This document shows, one piece after another, positions 58,260-64,000 of a stretch of 64,000 nucleotides of DNA; within the stretch, counting starts at the first letter, position 1; every line of letters begins with the position of its first letter. The stretch covers positions 124,001-188,000 of the forward strand of contig CAYOSF010000005.1 of the NCBI GenBank assembly GCA_964406605.1, written 5' to 3'. The position numbers and the translations under genes are program-made. The notes beneath the pieces are model-generated. The model did no database searches. It saw only the letters and a program-made list of their open reading frames with translations, and was not told the origin of the DNA. This DNA is from CAYOSF01 sp964406605. GTDB lineage: Bacteria; Chloroflexota; Dehalococcoidia; DSTF01; RBG-16-68-14.

Positions 58260-59195
58260 GTGACCAAAGTCGTGACGATAAAGGAAGCCATCGCTGAGCA
58301 TGTCAGCGATGGTGCCTTCCTCTTCATCGGGGGCTACATCTGCAGGCCGCCGTTCGCCGCCATCCACGAGATCATCCGGCAAGGCAAGAAAGACCTCACC
58401 ATCACGAGGAGCAACGCGGCCGACGATTTCGACATGATGATCGGAGCCGGGATAGTGAAGCGGTTCATCAGCACGTTCCTCTCGCTCGGCTTCTTCGGCC
58501 TGGGGCGGTGCTACCGGCGCTCTATCGAGCAGGGGATCCCCCACAAGGTCGAAGTGGAGGAGTACACGAACCTGTCGCTGCCCATGATGCTCATGGCCGG
58601 CGCCATGGGGATGCCGTTTGCACCGGTCAAGGACATGGCGGGATCAGACCTCATGAATGTGAGGTCGTTCATGGGCGAAGACAAGTACAAGGTGATCGAC
58701 TCTCCTTTCGATGGGAGCGTCACGGTGTTGGTGCCGCCGCTCGTCCCCGATGTGGCGATCATCCACGTCCAGCAAGCCGATGAATTCGGCAACGCTCAGA
58801 TATGGGGCATCGGCGGCGATTGCCAGGTCGGGGCCAACGCAGCCAAGAAAGTCATCGTGTGCTGCGAGAGGATCGTGAGCAGGGACATCATCGGAAAGGA
58901 CCCGTCCCGCACGATCGTGCCTGACTTCAAGGTGGTTGCCGTCGTCGAGGAACCGTTCGGCGCTCACCCCGGGTACACGCCGGGCTTCTACGACGTGGAC
59001 CTTGCGTTTGGCCGGCTCTACCAGCAGGCTTCGGGTTCGGTCGAGGGTTTTCAGGGGTTCTTGGACGAATGGGTGTTGGGCATCGAGAACAGGACCGAGT
59101 ACATCCAGCACTACATCAGCCGGTTCGGGTACGCAGCCTTCCGCAATCTGCAGGCGGGGTTCGATTACGGGTATCCCGTCAGCTACGCGTACTAG
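58260..59195 (+). CDS. CoA-transferase subunit A, GctA/IpdA type
   Basis: A 311-residue class I CoA-transferase alpha subunit. TIKEAIAEHVSDGAFLFIGGYICRPPFAAI is the family N-terminus, followed by DLTITRSNAADDFDMMIGAGIVKRF, and by DVAIIHVQQADEFGNAQIWG with the conserved HVQxAD segment. It pairs with the beta subunit encoded 36 bases downstream. Relatives include glutaconate CoA-transferase and IpdAB, a ring-opening hydrolase of steroid breakdown; the two functions cannot be separated here. The start is GTG at 58260 with GGAGG upstream. Confidence 0.9.
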   Translation: MTKVVTIKEAIAEHVSDGAFLFIGGYICRPPFAAIHEIIRQGKKDLTITRSNAADDFDMMIGAGIVKRFISTFLSLGFFGLGRCYRRSIEQGIPHKVEVEEYTNLSLPMMLMAGAMGMPFAPVKDMAGSDLMNVRSFMGEDKYKVIDSPFDGSVTVLVPPLVPDVAIIHVQQADEFGNAQIWGIGGDCQVGANAAKKVIVCCERIVSRDIIGKDPSRTIVPDFKVVAVVEEPFGAHPGYTPGFYDVDLAFGRLYQQASGSVEGFQGFLDEWVLGIENRTEYIQHYISRFGYAAFRNLQAGFDYGYPVSYAY

Positions 59196-59231
59196 CGCGA
59201 CCGCGAGCACACAGGGCAGGGGCCAGAACGA

Positions 59232-60038
59232 GTGGAGATGACGAAACCGCCGGGAGACTACACGAAACCTGAGCTCATCGCCTGTTGTGGAGCCAGGGAG
59301 ATCAGGGATCATGACATCGTTCTGGTTGGCACCGGCTTCCCCACCATGTCCGCCAACATCGCCAGGTACACTCATGCGCCGAACGCCAGACTGATGCAGG
59401 AATCGGGCGTCTTTGATGCTCAACCGAAGAGGCCGGCGCTGTCCGTGGGCGACCCGTGCTTGAATCCGGGAGCGGCCATGATAGGCAGCTTGCTGGACAT
59501 AATGGGGATGTTCCTGCAGGCCGGCTGGGTGGATGTCGGCTTTCTGTCCGGGAGCCAGGTCGATAAGTATGGAAACATCAATACCACGGTCATCGGAGGC
59601 TACGACAGCCCGAAGAGCCGCCTCCCCGGCAGCGGTGGGGCGAACCCCATCGGCTCGCTGGCAAAGAGGGTGATCATCATCGCTCTGCACGACGTCCGCC
59701 GGCTGGCTGAGAAGGTGGACTTCATCACCACACCGGGATACATCGACGGTCCCGGCGCGCGCGAGAAATGGGGCCTGCCGCAGAACACGGGCCCGCAGGT
59801 CATCATCACCAACAAGGCCGTGATGCGCTTCGACGACGACACGAAGGAAGCCTATCTGGCTACCCACCATCCCGGTACGTCGATAGAGGAGGTACTGGAG
59901 CATACGCCCTGGGACTTGAAAGTGGCCGACGATGTCCGCGAGACGGAGCCGCCGACAGAAGAGGAGCTGAGAGTCTTGAGGGAGGTACTCGATCCCAACC
60001 GGATGGTCAACATCTATGAGAGCCGCGGCTACGTGTAG
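59232..60038 (+). CDS. CoA-transferase subunit B, GctB/IpdB type
   Basis: A 268-residue class I CoA-transferase beta subunit. DIVLVGTGFPTMSANIARYTHAPN is followed by RLMQESGVFDAQP, whose Glu occupies the catalytic position of GctB (the Glu that forms the glutamyl-CoA thioester). VGFLSGSQVDKYGNINTTVIG and GGANPIGSLAKRVIII continue the fold. With subunit A it moves CoA to or from an acid, or hydrolyses a cyclic acyl-CoA if it is IpdB-like. The start is GTG at 59232 or ATG at 59238. Confidence 0.9.
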   Translation: MEMTKPPGDYTKPELIACCGAREIRDHDIVLVGTGFPTMSANIARYTHAPNARLMQESGVFDAQPKRPALSVGDPCLNPGAAMIGSLLDIMGMFLQAGWVDVGFLSGSQVDKYGNINTTVIGGYDSPKSRLPGSGGANPIGSLAKRVIIIALHDVRRLAEKVDFITTPGYIDGPGAREKWGLPQNTGPQVIITNKAVMRFDDDTKEAYLATHHPGTSIEEVLEHTPWDLKVADDVRETEPPTEEELRVLREVLDPNRMVNIYESRGYV

Positions 60039-60059
60039 CGTCGTGGTAGGGAGAAGGTC

Positions 60060-61427
60060 TTGGACTACACTCGAAAGCTAGCGGCGTTCTGCGCCGGGAC
60101 CTCTTTCGATAGCCTGCCGCCCGCTGTCGTTGAGAAGGCGAAGCTTTGCGTCCTGGATTTCTTCGCCAACGTCTACGGCTCCCTGGAGTTGGAGGCTGTC
60201 TCGAGTGTGGTGTCCTACATACGATCGCTGGGCGGGCCCGAGACCGCCACGGCCTTGGGTTGTGGTTTCAAGACGGGAATCCACAACGCGGCGTTTCTAA
60301 ACGGTACCGCGGCCGAGGCGATAGAAGGCCAGGACGGCCTTCGGTTTGGGGGGAACCACCCCGGTACGGCCGTGATCCCTGCCGCTCTGGCGCTCGCGGA
60401 GAGCTTGGGTCTCGGCGGAAGGGAGGTCATCGAGGCAGTGGCAACCGGGTACGAGGTCGCCGGCCGGACGGCGGCTGCGGTCCATCCCCGTCACACGCTT
60501 GCGGGGTTCCTGCCCACCGGAACCTGTGGTACCTTCGGGGCCGCAGCAGCAGCCTCGAAGCTGATGAGGCACGATACGGACGCAATGCTCAACTCGCTGG
60601 GCAATGCGGGGTATCTCCTCCCGCTCTCGATGGCGGAGCATCTGATGGGCGGATACACGTCCAAGATACTGCAGGGTGGTCAAGCTGCCAGCGCCGGCCT
60701 CACCGCCGCCGGACTGGCCGGCGCCGGCATCACGGGAGCCCCCTACGTCCTCGAAGGCTCGGACCTGAATGGAGGCTTCCTTCAGATCACGACGCAAGGC
60801 GAGGCCGCACCGGAGAGAATCGTCGATCAGATCGGCGAGCATTTCTCCATCATGGACGTCTACTTCAAGCCGTACACGGCGTGCAGGCACACCCACGGCG
60901 CGGCCCAGGCGGCGCTGGAGCTGGTGCGCGAAAAGGACTTCAGGCCGGAGGACGTTGAGGTGGTCGACGTCCATACGTACACCATCGCCTCAATTGCCGT
61001 GGGCAAGGGCGTGACCGCCCAGAGCAGCTTCGTCTCGGCGCAGTTCTCCTTGCCGTATGTCGTTGCCGTCTGCCTGTTCGACAAAGAGCTGGGGCCAACC
61101 CAGCTACGAGAGGACCGGATCTCGGATCCGGCCGTGATTGAGCTTTCGGAGAAGGTCACCGTGGAGGTGGACCCGGAGCTGGCTGCCGCCTATCCCGACA
61201 CGACGCCCAGTCGGGTGCAGGTCAGGCTCAAGAGCGGCGAGACGCTGACGAGACAGGTGGACACCCCCAAGGGAGACCCGAGGGACCCGATGACCGCCGG
61301 AGACCTGGCCGACAAGCTCAGGCGATTCGCCATCCGGAAGGATGACAAGGCGATTGACACGCTCGTCAGCCTGTCGACCGACCTTGAGAACGTGGAGGAC
61401 ATCAGGGAGCTGACGTCGGCCACCTAG
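60060..61427 (+). CDS. MmgE/PrpD family protein
   Basis: A 455-residue MmgE/PrpD protein. LPPAVVEKAKLCVLDFFANVYGS is the N-terminal helix pair, AAFLNGTAAEAIEGQDGLRFGGNHPGTAVIPAALALAE the core motif, and YKPYTACRHTHGA-like text (FKPYTACRHTHGA) the conserved His/Arg segment. Known members are 2-methylcitrate dehydratase, cis-aconitate decarboxylase and iminodisuccinate epimerase. It likely dehydrates or isomerises a carboxylic acid in this pathway. The start is TTG at 60060, preceded by GGGAGAAGG and giving the normal family N-terminus. Confidence 0.88.
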   Translation: MDYTRKLAAFCAGTSFDSLPPAVVEKAKLCVLDFFANVYGSLELEAVSSVVSYIRSLGGPETATALGCGFKTGIHNAAFLNGTAAEAIEGQDGLRFGGNHPGTAVIPAALALAESLGLGGREVIEAVATGYEVAGRTAAAVHPRHTLAGFLPTGTCGTFGAAAAASKLMRHDTDAMLNSLGNAGYLLPLSMAEHLMGGYTSKILQGGQAASAGLTAAGLAGAGITGAPYVLEGSDLNGGFLQITTQGEAAPERIVDQIGEHFSIMDVYFKPYTACRHTHGAAQAALELVREKDFRPEDVEVVDVHTYTIASIAVGKGVTAQSSFVSAQFSLPYVVAVCLFDKELGPTQLREDRISDPAVIELSEKVTVEVDPELAAAYPDTTPSRVQVRLKSGETLTRQVDTPKGDPRDPMTAGDLADKLRRFAIRKDDKAIDTLVSLSTDLENVEDIRELTSAT

Positions 61428-61494
61428 ACCGCCGGGCATCGCCCCAGGCCGGGTGGGTGGAATCGCGCGCAGCGTCTGCACAGAGGATAGCGCC

Positions 61495-62661
61495 ATGGAC
61501 TTCCAACTGAACGAAGAGCAACGGATGCTCGTTGAGACGCTCCGCGAGCTGGGTGCGCGGGAGAACTTCAAGAAGCTGGCGGCGGAGATCGACAAGGCCG
61601 GGGAGTTCCCGCGCCATCTCGTGACTATGTACGCCGACCTGGGGCTGCTGGGCATGACCCTTTCGCCCGAGTACGGCGGCGGAGGCCAGCCCGGGATCAA
61701 CGCGATTCTGGCCATCGAGGAGCTGGCCAAGTTCAGCCCCGTGATAGCCAGCCCCGTGTTTGAGTCGAACATCGGCCCGGCGAGAGCAATCGACAGGCTG
61801 GGCACGGAGGACCAGAAGAGCACGTTGATCCCCGGCGTATGCAAGGGTGAGCTCAGCGTCTCCGTCTGCATGACGGAGCCGGAGGTCGGATCGGATCTCA
61901 CGTCGCTGTCCACGAAGCTGGTGGAGGACGGGGACGGGTATCTCCTGAACGGACGCAAGACCTTCATCTCGGGCGGTGGGGACGCCTCTCACTATCTGGT
62001 CTATTGCCGGTTCGGCGAAGTCCCCGGATACGGAGGAATCGGGGGCGTCATCGTCGAGAAGGAGGCACCCGGCTTCTCGTTCGGGAAGCAAGAGGAGTTC
62101 ATGGGGCTTCGGGGCATGCCATCATGCGACCTCATCTTCGAGGACGTAAGCGTTCCGAAAGAGAACGTGGTAGTCAAAGCGGGCGAATTCAGGAACCTGA
62201 TGACAACGTTCGACCTCGAGCGGTGCGGCAACGCCGCCATGTGTCTCGGCACCGCCGGCGGAGCGCTGGAAGAGGCGAAGGCCTACGCGCTCGAACGGAG
62301 GGCCTTTGGCAGGCCGATCTGCGAGTTCCAGGACGTGCAGTTCACGCTCGTAGACATGGCCACGAGGCTGGACGCCGCGCGCTTGCTGGTCTATCGGGCG
62401 GCAACGGGGGCGGGCGAGGGCTTCCCCTCGATGTATGAGGCCGCCATGGCCAAGTGCTACGCGAATGAGATGGCCGCCGACGTCACCAGCGCGGCCATGC
62501 AGGTCTTCGGCGGCTACGGATACAGCCGGGAGTTTCCGGTGGAGAGGATGCACAGGGACGCCCTCGCCTGGAGGGTCGCCGGCGGCACGGTCCAGATGCT
62601 GAGGATCACGATGGCCAGCATCCTCCTCGGCAGACGCTTCGACCAGAGGCCCGCGGGCTGA
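61495..62661 (+). CDS. Acyl-CoA dehydrogenase
   Basis: A 388-residue FAD-dependent acyl-CoA dehydrogenase. DFQLNEEQRMLVETLREL begins the N-terminal helices; SVSVCMTEPEVGSDLTSL and NGRKTFISGGG line the FAD site; QVFGGYGYSREFPVERMHRDA is the C-terminal signature. At the usual catalytic Glu position (IYEGT in MCAD) it has VAGGT, with Gly363. Glu242 in TFDLERCGNAA matches the alternative base position used by isovaleryl- and long-chain acyl-CoA dehydrogenases. Branched or bulky substrates are thus plausible. The ATG at 61495 was chosen over an unrelated N-terminal extension. Confidence 0.92.
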   Translation: MDFQLNEEQRMLVETLRELGARENFKKLAAEIDKAGEFPRHLVTMYADLGLLGMTLSPEYGGGGQPGINAILAIEELAKFSPVIASPVFESNIGPARAIDRLGTEDQKSTLIPGVCKGELSVSVCMTEPEVGSDLTSLSTKLVEDGDGYLLNGRKTFISGGGDASHYLVYCRFGEVPGYGGIGGVIVEKEAPGFSFGKQEEFMGLRGMPSCDLIFEDVSVPKENVVVKAGEFRNLMTTFDLERCGNAAMCLGTAGGALEEAKAYALERRAFGRPICEFQDVQFTLVDMATRLDAARLLVYRAATGAGEGFPSMYEAAMAKCYANEMAADVTSAAMQVFGGYGYSREFPVERMHRDALAWRVAGGTVQMLRITMASILLGRRFDQRPAG

Positions 62662-63032
62662 CCGCCAACCGCCCCTGCTTTTTCAACACCGGGACTGTCC
62701 TGCGGCCTTCCCTTCTTGCAGCACCATGTTCCTACTGGACCTCCAGCGCTGCCGCGTTAGCCTGGTCCAGTCGCTTTGTGGTCAGACAAGACCCAGAGGC
62801 GGCCGGCGGCTCCTATGTCCGCGTTGGAGGCGCAACAGGCCGGGGCGGCGGGATCGCGAGTGTGATGCTCGCCACATGAACCGCAACCGGCGTATGGTAC
62901 GTTTGAAGCAGGGGCGGATCACAGCAGTGTTTGCCTTCTGTCCTGCGACGTATCGCCGTTCGGCGTGCGAGGCCGCCAGCAGGACGAGAGAGCGGACGGA
63001 CGTCGCCCCCGGCGTCCAGAGGAGGAAGGACA
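62662..63032. other. Gap before the VOC gene
   Basis: No gene is recognised in these 371 bases. GGAGGAAGGA at 63020-63029 is the ribosome site of the next gene. A promoter may lie here but no good match was seen. Confidence 0.4.
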
Positions 63033-63614
63033 ATGGCAACGTTCAACGGCGTCAACCACCTGGCGATGGCCACCGGCGATATGGACCGGACCATCCGTTT
63101 CTGGAGGGACTTGCTTGGGATGAGGCTGGTCGCCGGCTTGGGACAGCCCGGATACCGGCACTACTTCTTCGAGATCTCGGCCCACGACCTGCTCGCCTTC
63201 TTTGAGTGGCCGGGCGTACGACCGGTCGCGCACAAGGATCACGGTAGGCCGGTTGACGGGCCCTTTGTCTTCGACCACGTGTCGTTTGGCGTGGAGAGCG
63301 AAGATGACCTGTGGGAGCTCAAGGACAGGCTGGAGGCCGCCGGGTTTCACGTCTCAGAGGTCGTGGACCACGGGTTTATACACTCGATCTACACCTTCGA
63401 CCCGAACGGGATACCGGTCGAGTTCAGCCACAACGTCGAAGGGATCGACGTTCGGGCCAACCCGGCGATGGAGGACACAACGCCCTCCGAGGTCACCCGA
63501 GAAGGCGCAGAGCCACAGCCGGGCAAGTGGCCGGAGGTCACCCAGCCAACTTCCAGGAGCGAGCGGCGCGTCTACCCCGGAGCGGGTAGCGAGCTCTTCC
63601 ACGGCACGAAATAG
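63033..63614 (+). CDS. VOC (glyoxalase/dioxygenase-fold) family protein
   Basis: A 193-residue vicinal-oxygen-chelate protein. NHLAMATGDMDRTIRFWRDLLGMRLV is the first beta-alpha-beta module with a metal His; FVFDHVSFGVESEDDLWELKDRLEAAGFHV starts the second, again with His, and YTFDPNGIPVEFSH supplies the Glu. A disordered Pro/Glu tail (about 145-193) is extra. Such enzymes bind a divalent metal and act as isomerases, dioxygenases or epimerases. It is on the same strand as the glycyl-radical cluster, 371 bases away, and may belong to it. Confidence 0.88.
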   Translation: MATFNGVNHLAMATGDMDRTIRFWRDLLGMRLVAGLGQPGYRHYFFEISAHDLLAFFEWPGVRPVAHKDHGRPVDGPFVFDHVSFGVESEDDLWELKDRLEAAGFHVSEVVDHGFIHSIYTFDPNGIPVEFSHNVEGIDVRANPAMEDTTPSEVTREGAEPQPGKWPEVTQPTSRSERRVYPGAGSELFHGTK

Positions 63615-63629
63615 CCCCGGCCGTCTTCG

Positions 63630-64000
63630 TCAGTCTCTTGTGGCCGACCAGCGCCAGCGCACGGCCAGCGGATCGTGATCGCTTAGCGGCACGCCTTCCG
63701 CATCCCGGAATTTCTCTGCCTCGAACTTCCAGCTCAGGGGTTCGAGTTCAATGTCGCCGCCGCTCCTGAACGCGAACTTGTCGATCGTGGTCGGGTCCTC
63801 GCAGCCGACCGCGTCGCACACGTCTGTCAGGCCGGTCCGTGTCAGGAATGCCTCCCACAGCGCTGCGTCCTCGCGCCTGGACGGATCGTCGCTGCCGGGG
63901 TCGGTGTGCAGGTTGGTGTCGCCGCCGAGGATGACGGCGTGCCCGTCCGAGTGCTGCAGGACGTACGCGGCGAGCTGCGGGAAGCCGGCGGCCCGCGCCT
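63630..64000 (-). CDS. Endonuclease/exonuclease/phosphatase family protein (partial)
   Basis: The C-terminal part (about 123 residues) of an EEP-fold hydrolase; the gene continues beyond the end of the window. AVILGGDTNLHTDPGSDDP carries the metal-binding Asp-x-Asn motif, and PLSDHDPLAVRW at the C-terminus the Ser-Asp-His motif that completes the active site. Two Cys (CDAVGCEDP) lie between. Members cleave phosphodiesters in DNA, lipids or nucleotides; some are secreted. The reading frame is open to base 64000. Confidence 0.85.
   Translation of the reverse strand, partial: ARAAGFPQLAAYVLQHSDGHAVILGGDTNLHTDPGSDDPSRREDAALWEAFLTRTGLTDVCDAVGCEDPTTIDKFAFRSGGDIELEPLSWKFEAEKFRDAEGVPLSDHDPLAVRWRWSATRD

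Overview
This 64 kb window is GC-rich, tightly packed bacterial chromosome, most likely from an uncultivated Chloroflexota lineage (Dehalococcoidia or SAR202-like). That placement is an inference. It rests on Tat-type peptide-binding lipoproteins with an RRxxL-AAxGxGAAGLA-C leader, CaiB/BaiF CoA-transferases, SDRs and alpha/beta hydrolases in number, a coenzyme F420 operon, and a tmRNA whose tag seems to start with Gly as in Dehalococcoides. No tRNA, rRNA, CRISPR array or recognisable IS transposase was seen.

Layout. 0.2-2.6 kb: small genes, a pYEATS-like membrane protein, and a GIY-YIG nuclease gene bracketed by a perfect 26-bp inverted repeat between two decayed SDR fragments. 2.6-12 kb: catabolic genes (Gfo/Idh oxidoreductase, an overlapping pair of class III CoA-transferases, hydrolases, a haloalkane-dehalogenase-like enzyme, two SDRs) and a thioredoxin-like gene that makes sense only if an in-frame TGA is read as selenocysteine. 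12.3-20.9 kb: two oligopeptide-type ABC uptake operons without ATPase genes. 21-29 kb: glycosyltransferase, LiaF-like protein, selA, LigB-type dioxygenase, hydrolase, mutS2. 29-32 kb: HAD phosphatase, a membrane-anchored TPR pair, HIT protein. 32.3-36.3 kb: two GerW-like proteins leading into cofD, cofC and a nitroreductase of the dehydro-F420 reductase type, then a frameshifted GNAT. 36.4-44.4 kb: enoyl-CoA hydratase, PIN-like protein, a CRP-type palindrome before a ferredoxin protein, a redoxin/Zn-ribbon fusion, and rarA, whose 3' end has been copied three times around two DUF559 genes and hicAB. 44.5-47.7 kb: hydrolase, MacB-type exporter and ssrA. 47.7-53.4 kb: poorly conserved, gap-rich accessory DNA with duplicated fragments. 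53.4-63.6 kb: a nine-gene same-strand cluster (SCP2 protein, epimerase, SDR, glycyl radical enzyme, GctAB-type CoA-transferase, MmgE/PrpD protein, acyl-CoA dehydrogenase, VOC protein) that looks like an anaerobic catabolic pathway. The window ends inside an exo/endonuclease/phosphatase gene.

How the parts connect. SelA at 23.2 kb is a dedicated selenocysteine-synthesis enzyme and the UxxC protein at 9.4 kb is a plausible client of that pathway; they support each other. CofD, CofC and the nitroreductase make F420. The peptide transporters, CoA-transferases, hydrolases and the glycyl-radical cluster suit a heterotroph living on many organic substrates, at least partly without oxygen. Accessory DNA is concentrated at 2.0-2.5, 42-44 and 47.7-53 kb.
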